Shown here one piece after another: positions 45,595 to 54,009 of a stretch of DNA of 64,000 nt. The DNA is from Balneicella halophila (GTDB lineage: Bacteria; Bacteroidota; Bacteroidia; Bacteroidales; Balneicellaceae): assembly GCF_003096835.1 (NCBI RefSeq), contig NZ_QENZ01000004.1:422294-486293 (forward strand). The letters run 5' to 3'. How positions within the stretch are numbered: the stretch's first letter is position 1; the number at the start of each line of letters is the position of its first letter. A program made the translations under genes and the position numbers. A model generated the notes under the pieces. It saw nothing but the letters and a program-made list of their open reading frames with translations. It did not search any database and was not told the DNA's origin.

Positions 45595-47868
45595 CTATTT
45601 CAAATGTTTGGCAAAAAAGCCTAACATATATTTATACAATTCTAACCTGTTCTCTTCTCTTGCGAATCCATGACCTTCATTATACTTTACCATATATGGA
45701 ACATCAAACCCTTTAGCTCGTAATGCACTTACAATCTGGTCAGATTCGTTGATGTTTACTCGTGGGTCATTCGCTCCTTGAACCACAAATAATGGCTTTT
45801 TGATTTTATCAACTTGGAATACCGGAGAAACTTCTTTCGCTATAGTAGCTTGCTCTTCATCATTTAGGTCGTACCATACTTTATACATTATTTTCAAGAA
45901 CGGTTTCCAATATTCTGGCATAGAATCAAACAAAGTAAATATGTTAGAAACACCAACATAATCAACACCGCAAGTATATAGATCAGGTGTTTTAATGAGT
46001 CCCATCAAGGTTGCATAACCGCCATGGCTGGCACCATAAATAGCAATTTTATCCTCATCAATCCATCCTTGCTCTATTACGTATTTTACACCATCCTCGA
46101 TATCATCCATCACTTTTCGTCCAACTTCATTAAATCCGGCTTGTAAAAATTTCTTACCATATCCTCCTGAAATACGGAAGTTTATTTGTAGAGTGGCATA
46201 GCCTCTGCTTGCAAAAAGCTGTGCTTCAGGGTTAAATCCCCAAGAATCTCTTATACCTTGTGGTCCTCCATGAGGGTTTACAATCATTGGTACTTTTTTC
46301 CCTTCCAAAGTAGCTTCAGGAAGCGTGATATAACCGTGAATAGTATAACCATCACGAGATTTGAACGTGATAGGACGCATCTCTGCCATATCCTCAGGAT
46401 TCAACTGAGGCATAAGATCATACAGCAAAGTAAATTTATCCTTAGCAACATCATAGGTGTAATATGTCCCAACCAATTTATCACTTCCAGTGATAATTAA
46501 ATACTGTGTTTCATCGTCATCAAAATCTACAATACCAAATTCCATATTTGGGAATTGTTTTTCCATTTTGGCATGTAGTTTTTTATACGTTTCACTTACA
46601 GGAACTTTTACAGATTTTTCTCCAGTGTATGAGAAATAATCAATTTCATAGTTTCTTTTTCTTGAGCGACTCATTCCTGTAGCATCGTAATCTGGGTTTG
46701 AGAAAACTTCTTTTATGATTTTATCATACTTTAGGTCATATAAAACGATACGTGCTTTGTCACTGTCTAGGTTAGTGGCAACATAGGCAATATTCTTATC
46801 ATCCATATCATAAGCGAACCCAACAACTGCGAAGGTGTCGTCCCAATTCATCGTTTTTAAAAGATTAAACTCGCCAGTTTCTAAGTCTTTGTAATAGAAT
46901 TGATTAGTGATACCATCCACCAGCTTGCTATAACCTCTTAATTCGCCATCCTTATCAAATTCATAGTCTTGGATAGGATTTTTAGGGTCAGTGTTTTCAA
47001 ACAGTTGAACTAAATCGCCGGTTACAATATTTAACTTATAAGGTTCAAATACTTGTGGATTGTTTTTATTTAACCCCACAATAATGTAGTCCTTTTGATC
47101 TTTTAAGGAATTTAATATCATTGCCTTTACACCATCAAATGGAGTAAGATCCATGTCATTAGAACCATCAAGGTTCGTTGCATAGATGTGTATGTTTTCA
47201 TCGCCACCTTTATCCATTCCATAGATAAGACGTTCGTTGTTTACCCAGCCATAACCTTTGATTAATTCCTCTTTTTCTTCGATAGCTCTTTTAATTTCGC
47301 CTGTTACTATTTCTTTTACATAAACATGACGTTTCCCGTCTTCTGCTTTCTCCATGTAAGACATGTATTTTCCATCAGGTGAAAGTTGAAATGAAGATGC
47401 TTTTGGTTTAGCAAAATAATCGGCAACGTCATATTTGTAATCGCCTTTATCGTAAGCTGCTAATTTTGCAAGTTCTTCTTCTGAAGAAACCAAATCAGGA
47501 TTTCCTGGTAGTTTACTTTCGAACTTGTTAAGAGTTAAGGGAAGTTCCATTCCCGCTTGTTTATATGTGCCGTTTACAGTATTATCAGCTAAAGTTCCCT
47601 CATAGCTCATTTGCATCTGAGAAGAACTAATTTTCAAAGTATTCTCTGAAAACTCAGTAGATTCAATAGGAATGCCCGTGGCACCTTGTGCTGGAACATC
47701 TATTGTTGTAGTAAGGACGCCATTTTCGTTTGCAATATGGAATATGATTTCCATCTGCATTCCTTGCACATCTAATGTGCCTTTCCAGTCGCCTGCAATG
47801 TCTTGTGATTTTAGAGCCATTGTTGTCATTAAGATTACGGCAAGTATGCCAATTTGTTTCAAGTTCAT
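45595..47868 (-). CDS. S9 family (prolyl oligopeptidase-like) serine peptidase, secreted
   Basis: 757 residues from ATG 47868. Signal peptide MNLKQIGILAVILMTTMALK, then a beta-domain of about 90 residues (DIAGDWKGTL... ) common in Bacteroidota hydrolases, a beta-propeller region (about 150-480), and the C-terminal alpha/beta-hydrolase with the triad S614 in GASHGGY, D701 in GANDPRV and H733 in EGHGF. It should cleave oligopeptides in the periplasm. The 47913 start would add 15 residues before the signal peptide and is rejected. The gene ends at a strong terminator at 45531. Confidence 0.93.
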   Translation of the reverse strand: MNLKQIGILAVILMTTMALKSQDIAGDWKGTLDVQGMQMEIIFHIANENGVLTTTIDVPAQGATGIPIESTEFSENTLKISSSQMQMSYEGTLADNTVNGTYKQAGMELPLTLNKFESKLPGNPDLVSSEEELAKLAAYDKGDYKYDVADYFAKPKASSFQLSPDGKYMSYMEKAEDGKRHVYVKEIVTGEIKRAIEEKEELIKGYGWVNNERLIYGMDKGGDENIHIYATNLDGSNDMDLTPFDGVKAMILNSLKDQKDYIIVGLNKNNPQVFEPYKLNIVTGDLVQLFENTDPKNPIQDYEFDKDGELRGYSKLVDGITNQFYYKDLETGEFNLLKTMNWDDTFAVVGFAYDMDDKNIAYVATNLDSDKARIVLYDLKYDKIIKEVFSNPDYDATGMSRSRKRNYEIDYFSYTGEKSVKVPVSETYKKLHAKMEKQFPNMEFGIVDFDDDETQYLIITGSDKLVGTYYTYDVAKDKFTLLYDLMPQLNPEDMAEMRPITFKSRDGYTIHGYITLPEATLEGKKVPMIVNPHGGPQGIRDSWGFNPEAQLFASRGYATLQINFRISGGYGKKFLQAGFNEVGRKVMDDIEDGVKYVIEQGWIDEDKIAIYGASHGGYATLMGLIKTPDLYTCGVDYVGVSNIFTLFDSMPEYWKPFLKIMYKVWYDLNDEEQATIAKEVSPVFQVDKIKKPLFVVQGANDPRVNINESDQIVSALRAKGFDVPYMVKYNEGHGFAREENRLELYKYMLGFFAKHLK

Positions 47869-47983
47869 TTTAAAAATAGTTTTGGTTATGAAATACATAC
47901 AATAAGTCGTCACTATTTTTAAAATGTTACATTATAGACTATTAATTTTAAAATATTCTTATGAAATAATTAAAAGTTGAGTA

Positions 47984-49276
47984 TTACAATACATTTCCAA
48001 CCAATTGGAAGTCTTTATTTTCTTCTATAGCAGTAATTCCCACATGATAAAAAGTGTTGTGTATTAGATTTTTACCAACTATTTTGACAGGGACGAAATG
48101 TTCTCCATATCCAGTAGCATAGTCATCATGCACTCGTTCTATCAATACTTTTTGTTGTGTTCCGAGAAACTGTTTTCTATAGTCTTGTTGCAATTTCTCA
48201 GCAAGTGTTCGTACCTTTTCACTGCGTTGAGTTTTGATGATTTCCGGCACTTGGTTTTCCATATTTGCAGCTTTAGTTCGCTTGCGTTTAGAATATTTAA
48301 ATGTGTGAACGTGTCCAAAATGAAACTCTTCCATTAAATCAAGAGTATATTGCAAGTCATCATCTGTTTCGCCAGGAAATCCTACAATAATATCAGTGGT
48401 GAAGTTAAAATTCGGAATATGTTTACGCATACTTTGAACGACCTTTCGGAATTGTTCTACATCATACATCCTTCGCATATCTTTCAATACTTTATCTGAG
48501 CCACTTTGCAAACAAAGGTGGAGATGAGGTGTTAATTTTGGATGCGAAAATAACTTATAGAAATCTTCTGTAAACCCATCAGGTTCTAATGAAGAAATAC
48601 GCACACGAAAATCACCTTCAAGGTTCAGTATTTTGGATAGCAATCCTTCAAAATTAAGTCCTTCGCTTTTGTATCTGCCAATGTTCACTCCTGTGATAAC
48701 TACTTCTTTATAGCCGGCACCTATTAAATTTTGTATGTTTTCTAAAATTTCATTCACTGGACGGCTTACTCCACGACCTCTTACTTGTGGGATGATGCAA
48801 AAACTGCAAAAATTATCACAGCCATCTTGAATTTTAATCAAGCTACGCGTATGAAAAATAGGAGCAGCTATACCGTAGTTAAATCGGTTTTCTTGCAGAT
48901 TGTCTAATTCTAAGATTTCACCTTTTACCTGAGCATCAATTAAGGAGTGTACATAGGATTTTTTCTCATTTCCAATTACTAAGCTGACATCTTCGCGAGC
49001 TTCCAATGCTTCCTGTTCGCTGTTAGCCATGCAACCCATCACAACCGTCATCGCTCTTTCATTAGTCCGATGGGCGCGTTTGATAAAAGTCTTCACCTTT
49101 TTGTCACTCTCGTGAGTTACAGTACAAGAATTTATTAAGTAAATATCCGCTTCATTATCAAAAGGAACTATTTCATAGTCACCATTATCAAATTGCGTAG
49201 CAATACTATCCGTCTCATAATGATTGAGCCGGCACCCTAAGGTTTTAAATGCTATTCTTTTCTTTTTAATGTTCAT
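47984..49276 (-). CDS. mtaB: tRNA t6A37 methylthiotransferase MtaB
   Basis: 430 residues. Converts N6-threonylcarbamoyladenosine to its 2-methylthio form at tRNA position 37. MTTase domain cysteines are C15 (TLGCRLN, the MtaB-type 'CRLN'), C51 and C82. The radical SAM cluster is C153-x3-C157-x2-C160 (CDNFCSFC), followed by the RGRGVSRP block, and a C-terminal TRAM domain lies near 360-430. It ends the minus-strand miaB-like/mtaB pair, with 6 bases between the genes. Confidence 0.94.
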   Translation of the reverse strand: MNIKKKRIAFKTLGCRLNHYETDSIATQFDNGDYEIVPFDNEADIYLINSCTVTHESDKKVKTFIKRAHRTNERAMTVVMGCMANSEQEALEAREDVSLVIGNEKKSYVHSLIDAQVKGEILELDNLQENRFNYGIAAPIFHTRSLIKIQDGCDNFCSFCIIPQVRGRGVSRPVNEILENIQNLIGAGYKEVVITGVNIGRYKSEGLNFEGLLSKILNLEGDFRVRISSLEPDGFTEDFYKLFSHPKLTPHLHLCLQSGSDKVLKDMRRMYDVEQFRKVVQSMRKHIPNFNFTTDIIVGFPGETDDDLQYTLDLMEEFHFGHVHTFKYSKRKRTKAANMENQVPEIIKTQRSEKVRTLAEKLQQDYRKQFLGTQQKVLIERVHDDYATGYGEHFVPVKIVGKNLIHNTFYHVGITAIEENKDFQLVGNVL

Positions 49277-49282
49277 AATCAG

Positions 49283-50620
49283 TTAATTCGAAACGGATTT
49301 CATCTCACCTTCAACAGAAAAATCAGAAGCACCTGTGATGCTTACATTTACAAATTTACCAATTAGACTATCATCGTCTGAAAGAAAGCGAACGGTTATT
49401 TTTCCCTCATTATATCCGGAAAGGTATTCAGGTTTTCGCGTATCTCTTTTGGTTACCAATACTGGGAAAGTTTTTCCTACGAGACTATGATTATATGCTG
49501 CAGTATGTTTTCTCAGTTCGTCAGTTATAAATTGATGACGTTGACTTTTTACTTCCTTAGGAATATCATCTTCCCAACGCTCACTTACAGCCCCAGGACG
49601 TGGTGAGTACATTGCCAAATAAATCATGTTGTATTTAAACTCCTCAACTGCCTGGCGAGTGTTTTCGATTTGCTCATCTGTTTCACCCGTAAATCCTACA
49701 ATAATATCCGTAAAAATGGTCGCTTCAGGAATCAATTCTTTTATATCCTTAACAATGTTACGATACTTTTCTACATTGTGTTTACGATTCATTTTTTTCA
49801 AGACATCATCGTCTCCGGACTGTAGAGGCAAATGTATTTGTTTACCCATAGACGGATGTTTCGCTATGACTTCTATTACGTCACGACCCATGTCTCTTGG
49901 GTGTGGTGAAGTAAAGTAAATCCATATTCGTCTTCCTTGAGCATCAGCATAAGAAGCCGCTTTGTCAATTAGCTCACCAAAATTGATTTCTTTACCTTTT
50001 TTATCCAATCCGTAAGAATTTACATTTTGTCCTAAAAACGTAATGACTTTATACCCACTATCAACAAGTTGCTTAAATTCTTCTAATATTTCGCTAGAAG
50101 GTCTTGACACTTCTCGTCCTCTAGTGTAAGGAACAGCACAGTAGGTACAGAATTTGTCACAACCGTTTTGAATAGGAATAAAGGCTTCAAAGTCTGACTG
50201 ATAGGAGGGAGTAAGACTCCAAAATTCCTTCATGTCATGATCTAATGGAGAAATGGATTCTTTTTGTGAATAAGATGAACTGACTCCATATTGTTGAATC
50301 ATCTGTGGGAGGTTTGGCAAATCCTTCATTTGAAAGATAATATCAAACAGCTTTAGGAATTTTCTATAATCATCAGGCAAGATACATCCTGATATAAATG
50401 TGATTAAATTACGCTTGTCTTTCTGCCTGTTCCATTCAGCTATTCTATTATACACCTTGTCAATGGCTTTCTGTCTAACAGAACAAGCTATTATTCCAAG
50501 AAGTTCAGCATCTTTTTCATCATCTACCCACTGCATACCAGCTTTGTCGAGCACTGTACGTACTCGCTCCCCATCCGAGAGATTCATCTGGCATCCCAGT
50601 GTTAATATATGGTATTTCAT
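49283..50620 (-). CDS. MiaB-like tRNA methylthiotransferase, divergent
   Basis: 445 residues. MTTase cysteines C10 (LGCQMNLSD), C46 (ACSVRQKA) and C79 (SGCILPDD); radical SAM cluster C154-x3-C158-x2-C161 (CDKFCTYC) with TRGREVSRP after it; and a TRAM domain near 375-440. The QMN motif says MiaB (2-methylthio of i6A37). The N-terminal half (LSDGERVRTVLDKAG, IIACSVRQK) differs from the usual 'YGCQMNxxDSE' and 'NTCSVRE', so its closest relatives may be in other phyla. Another standard miaB could exist outside the window. It is co-transcribed with mtaB. Confidence 0.85.
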   Translation of the reverse strand: MKYHILTLGCQMNLSDGERVRTVLDKAGMQWVDDEKDAELLGIIACSVRQKAIDKVYNRIAEWNRQKDKRNLITFISGCILPDDYRKFLKLFDIIFQMKDLPNLPQMIQQYGVSSSYSQKESISPLDHDMKEFWSLTPSYQSDFEAFIPIQNGCDKFCTYCAVPYTRGREVSRPSSEILEEFKQLVDSGYKVITFLGQNVNSYGLDKKGKEINFGELIDKAASYADAQGRRIWIYFTSPHPRDMGRDVIEVIAKHPSMGKQIHLPLQSGDDDVLKKMNRKHNVEKYRNIVKDIKELIPEATIFTDIIVGFTGETDEQIENTRQAVEEFKYNMIYLAMYSPRPGAVSERWEDDIPKEVKSQRHQFITDELRKHTAAYNHSLVGKTFPVLVTKRDTRKPEYLSGYNEGKITVRFLSDDDSLIGKFVNVSITGASDFSVEGEMKSVSN

Positions 50621-50734
50621 CGTTTTTTATCTTTTTGTTTTCCCTTTAGGGATACTTTTAGAAATTATATATCTTTATGATAAATAATCATCTAACATTT
50701 TAATTCTAAAAAGTTGGTTAGGTCTTTTCGGGTG

Positions 50735-50742
50735 CAAAAATA
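50735..50742 (-). promoter_or_regulatory. -7 promoter box for the methylthiotransferase pair
   Basis: The minus strand reads TATTTTTG. It is 115 bases before the first ATG (50620). No -33 TTTG is seen, so this is weak. Confidence 0.35.
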
Positions 50743-50763
50743 CATAATCTTAGGGATATTCCG

Positions 50764-50771
50764 TATATTTG
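50764..50771 (+). promoter_or_regulatory. -7 promoter box directly before msrB
   Basis: TATATTTG ends 3 bases before the ATG at 50775, so the RNA may be nearly leaderless or the box may be fortuitous. No -33 TTTG is visible. Confidence 0.35.
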
Positions 50772-50774
50772 GAT

Positions 50775-51251
50775 ATGAAGACCACATTTATAATGATGTT
50801 GTTATTGGCTGTAAGTTGCCAATCGACACAAAAAGAACCAACTAATATGAAAGAAAAGAATTATCTGATAGAGAAGTCTGAAGAAACGTGGAAAAAAGAA
50901 CTGACAGAGGAGCAATACAGAGTGCTTCGTGAAAAAGGTACGGAGCGACCTTTCACAGGTAAGTACAATGACTTTTATGAGAGTGGAAATTACTATTGTG
51001 CTGCCTGCGACCATTTATTATTTACTTCTGAGAGTAAGTTTAAATCAGGTTGTGGCTGGCCAAGTTTCTCAGATGTTGCAGCAGAGAAAAACATAGAACT
51101 TATTAAAGATACTTCGCATGGAATGATAAGGACGGAAGTAGTTTGTGCGAATTGTGGAGGTCATCTCGGTCATGTGTTTAATGATGGACCACCGCCATCA
51201 TATCTGCGCTATTGCATCAATTCCGCAAGTGTGGTTTTTAAGGAAGACTAA
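50775..51251 (+). CDS. msrB: Peptide-methionine (R)-S-oxide reductase, lipoprotein form
   Basis: 158 residues. Reduces methionine-R-sulphoxide in proteins. The N-terminus MKTTFIMMLLLAVSCQ has a lipobox, so this copy should act outside the cytoplasm. Zinc cysteines C75/C78 and C124/C127, the GCGWPSF segment (C93) and the catalytic C147 in LRYCINSASV are all present. The longer ORF opens with TTG and is not favoured. If transcription starts at the adjacent -7 box, translation might begin at M25 (MKEKNYL) instead, giving a cytoplasmic form. Confidence 0.9.
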   Translation: MKTTFIMMLLLAVSCQSTQKEPTNMKEKNYLIEKSEETWKKELTEEQYRVLREKGTERPFTGKYNDFYESGNYYCAACDHLLFTSESKFKSGCGWPSFSDVAAEKNIELIKDTSHGMIRTEVVCANCGGHLGHVFNDGPPPSYLRYCINSASVVFKED

Positions 51252-51268
51252 TATATCTTTCTTTTTAG

Positions 51269-51298
51269 TTTGTATATCAATAAAATAGCGTACCTTTG
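51269..51298 (+). promoter_or_regulatory. Promoter of the DEAD-box helicase gene
   Basis: TTTG at 51269-51272 and TACCTTTG at 51291-51298, 18 bases apart. This gives a leader of about 48 bases before the ATG at 51352. Confidence 0.55.
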
Positions 51299-51351
51299 TG
51301 GCGAATTTATAATACCACACGCTTCACAGTTCGTGGAGAAAATACATTAAC

Positions 51352-53190
51352 ATGATAGAAAAATACAGTGAGTCAGGATTAAATAAGGACATCCTGAAAA
51401 GTATTGACGAATTGGGTTTCGTTGATTCGACACCGGTACAGGCAGCCGCAATTCCTTTTATTTTGAATAAAAAGAATGATTTAATTGCTTTAGCACATAC
51501 AGGAACAGGAAAAACTGCTGCTTTTGGATTGCCCATATTGCAACAAGTTGATATAGACAATAAGCACACACAAGCCATCATTTTATCCCCTACGCGAGAA
51601 CTTTGTATGCAAATTTGTGATGATTTGCGTAAATACTCTAAGCATTTAAAGGGGGTTACGATAACATCAGTCTATGGGGGCGCAAATATAGACACACAGC
51701 TAAGAGCTTTGAAAAAAGGCGTACACATAGTTGTGGGTACACCAGGGAGAACATTGGACCTGATAAAGAGAAAAGCACTAAAATTAGAAACCATTAAATG
51801 GGTCGTCTTAGATGAAGCTGATGAGATGCTGAATATGGGATTCCAAGAGGATTTAGATGCTATTTTAGAAAACACTCCTCATGAGAAACGTACATTTCTT
51901 TTTTCTGCAACTATGCCAAAGTCCGTTTTGCGGATTGCAGAGCGTTATATGAATACATGGGAAAAGATAGCTGTAGATTCGGAAAATACCGGAGCTTCAA
52001 ATGTGAAACATCATTATTACGTTACAAAAGCGAGCAATAGATTCGAGGCATTGAAACGTATAGTTGATGTGCAACCTGATATTTACGGAATTATTTTTAC
52101 CAGAACTCGTAGAGAAGCGAAAGAGTTGGCAGACAGCCTCATGCAAAATGGCTACAATGCTGATGCTTTGCACGGAGATATTCCGCAAGCGCAACGTACT
52201 GTTGTGATGAATCGTTTTAAAAAGCGACAATTGCAATTGCTCGTAGCGACTGATGTTGCTGCTAGGGGAGTTGACGTAACCGACCTTACCCACGTAATCA
52301 ATTACAACCTTCCTGATGATAGAGAAGTTTACGTACACCGAAGCGGACGTACTGGAAGGGCAGGCAAGTTTGGCGTTTCTATTGCGATAGTTCATTCTAG
52401 AGAGTTGAATAAAATCCGTGATATTGAGCGTTTTGCAAAGGTTGATTTTCAAAGACAGCAGATTCCTACCGGGAGTGAAATTTGTGAACGACAGTTGTTT
52501 AACTTGGTAAATAAGATTGAGGAAACACAAGTTTCCGAAAAACAAATAGAGAAGTTTCTGCCTGCTATCTACGACAAACTTTCACACCTGAGTCGTGAAG
52601 AATTGATTCAGAAGATGGTTTCTGTGGAATTTAACCGATTCTTGGAGTACTATAGAAATGCACAAGATTTGAATGTGGATGTAAAGTCGGATAGAAAGGG
52701 AAATGATAAAAAAGTTCGAGAGAACTTCACCACCTTATCATTGAGCGTAGGTAAAGATGAGGGAATGGATGCTCGCAACCTTATTGGGATGATAAATGAG
52801 CTTACCGATAGTAGTGATATCCCTATTGGGAGAATAGTTTTAGATGAACACGAAACGCTATTTGAGGTAGATAACGACCATAAGAAGAAAGTACTTGATG
52901 CTTTTACTGAACTGGCTGAGGAATACCCTGATGTTGTGGTAAAAGAATATGGTGGCGTATTAGCTTCTGAACCTCAACGCAGTCGTGGACGTGGTGGACG
53001 AAGCGGAAGTCGCAACGCTGGCAGAGGGGGCCAAGGCGGAAGAAGCAATAGCAGAAATAGAAGTAACCGAAGTGGCGGTGATGGAAGAAAAGGAAACCGT
53101 AGCGGTGGCACTAGAGATAATTACGGAAACAGTAGCAATAAAAAACGTAAGCCTACCAGCAAGGAACGTAAGCAACGAAAACGCTACTAA
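51352..53190 (+). CDS. DEAD-box RNA helicase with DbpA-type RNA-binding domain and RG-rich tail
   Basis: 612 residues. ATP-dependent RNA helicase for ribosome assembly or cold adaptation (DeaD/CsdA-like). Motif Q region (TPVQAAAIP), Walker A AHTGTGKT (48-55), DEAD (154-157), SAT (185-187), ARGVD and HRSGRTGR. A DbpA RNA-binding domain lies near 460-540 (IGMINELTDSSDIPIGRIVL), then a basic Arg/Gly/Ser tail (about 548-612) that should bind RNA non-specifically. It has its own promoter and a terminator at 53214. A low-complexity ORF in another frame of the tail is a shadow. Confidence 0.93.
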   Translation: MIEKYSESGLNKDILKSIDELGFVDSTPVQAAAIPFILNKKNDLIALAHTGTGKTAAFGLPILQQVDIDNKHTQAIILSPTRELCMQICDDLRKYSKHLKGVTITSVYGGANIDTQLRALKKGVHIVVGTPGRTLDLIKRKALKLETIKWVVLDEADEMLNMGFQEDLDAILENTPHEKRTFLFSATMPKSVLRIAERYMNTWEKIAVDSENTGASNVKHHYYVTKASNRFEALKRIVDVQPDIYGIIFTRTRREAKELADSLMQNGYNADALHGDIPQAQRTVVMNRFKKRQLQLLVATDVAARGVDVTDLTHVINYNLPDDREVYVHRSGRTGRAGKFGVSIAIVHSRELNKIRDIERFAKVDFQRQQIPTGSEICERQLFNLVNKIEETQVSEKQIEKFLPAIYDKLSHLSREELIQKMVSVEFNRFLEYYRNAQDLNVDVKSDRKGNDKKVRENFTTLSLSVGKDEGMDARNLIGMINELTDSSDIPIGRIVLDEHETLFEVDNDHKKKVLDAFTELAEEYPDVVVKEYGGVLASEPQRSRGRGGRSGSRNAGRGGQGGRSNSRNRSNRSGGDGRKGNRSGGTRDNYGNSSNKKRKPTSKERKQRKRY

Positions 53191-53213
53191 GTTCCCTTTG
53201 AGTTTTTAAATAC

Positions 53214-53248
53214 AAAGACCGTTCGTTTATTCGAGCGGTCTTTTTTTG
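53214..53248 (+). terminator. Intrinsic terminator of the DEAD-box helicase gene
   Basis: AAAGACCG (53214-53221) pairs with CGGTCTTT (53235-53242), the stem lengthened by TTCG/CGAG, followed by a run of Ts to 53247. It lies 23 bases after the stop codon. Confidence 0.9.
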
Positions 53249-53521
53249 TTCTATCCCATATTGTAGACTTACACACAAATATGCGCAATTAATCTATAAT
53301 ATATGAAAATTTAATAAAATTCTGAATTGGTGTTGGTTTTCAAGGATTTATGAGGGTAAATTACATTCGTATTTTATATAGTCTAATAATAAACTGTCTT
53401 ATTTTTGGGGAAGAATAAAGCCTATAAGCTGTTTGTAATATTCTGTGCAAGTATTTGAGAATAAGGTGGGTCATAGACTTGGTATAATGTTTGTTTTTAG
53501 GAACTATAAAACCCTGTAGTT
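53249..53521. other. Intergenic region before the 53.5 kb lipoprotein
   Basis: About 270 AT-rich bases with no ORF, RNA gene or repeat that I can support. A promoter for the lipoprotein gene is expected near its end, but no clean TAnnTTTG box is present. Confidence 0.4.
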
Positions 53522-53926
53522 ATGAAAAAGTTCCTATTTATATTCCTTATTTTACCATTTCTTTTTAGTTGCGATGAGGATAACAACGATTCTTATTATT
53601 ATAATAATTTTGCTAACACTGAATGGATAGCAGAGCAAGAAACTCCTGACGGATATATTATTGATTATTTTAACTTATATTTAGATGATGACGGCTGGTT
53701 TGAAATGATTGAAACCATTGAGCCGGAATACTACATTACCTATGTTGGGGCATATTATGAGCAATTTCCCTATTTAACGTTAGTTATTGAGGAAGCCGAG
53801 GTATTTGACTATGGCAATTATTATATGCTTGATCTTACTGTCGCAGAATCTAAATGGAATTTTACTTCAACCAGAAACAATACGGAACTCATCAGCGATG
53901 ACGGACTGATTTTATACCGTTATTAA
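53522..53926 (+). CDS. Small lipoprotein of unknown function
   Basis: 134 residues. MKKFLFIFLILPFLFSCDED is a lipobox signal peptide with Cys17. The mature part is acidic (DEDNNDSYYYNN) and tyrosine-rich, then beta-rich, with NTEWIAEQ and ESKWNFTSTRN resembling lipocalin-like strands found in many Bacteroidota small lipoproteins. No enzyme motif. It stands alone between the helicase and the P-type ATPase. I do not recognise a named family. Confidence 0.65.
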   Translation: MKKFLFIFLILPFLFSCDEDNNDSYYYNNFANTEWIAEQETPDGYIIDYFNLYLDDDGWFEMIETIEPEYYITYVGAYYEQFPYLTLVIEEAEVFDYGNYYMLDLTVAESKWNFTSTRNNTELISDDGLILYRY

Positions 53927-54009
53927 AAATTTCTTTTAAATAATCATCATTCTTTAATTTAGAGTGTAATTCATAAAATAGTCAAGTTAAATACTGAATT
54001 GTATATGAT

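Noticed and set aside
52985..53209. Low-complexity ORF in the helicase tail
   Set aside because: It is a shift of the repetitive Arg/Gly/Ser codons and has no independent evidence.
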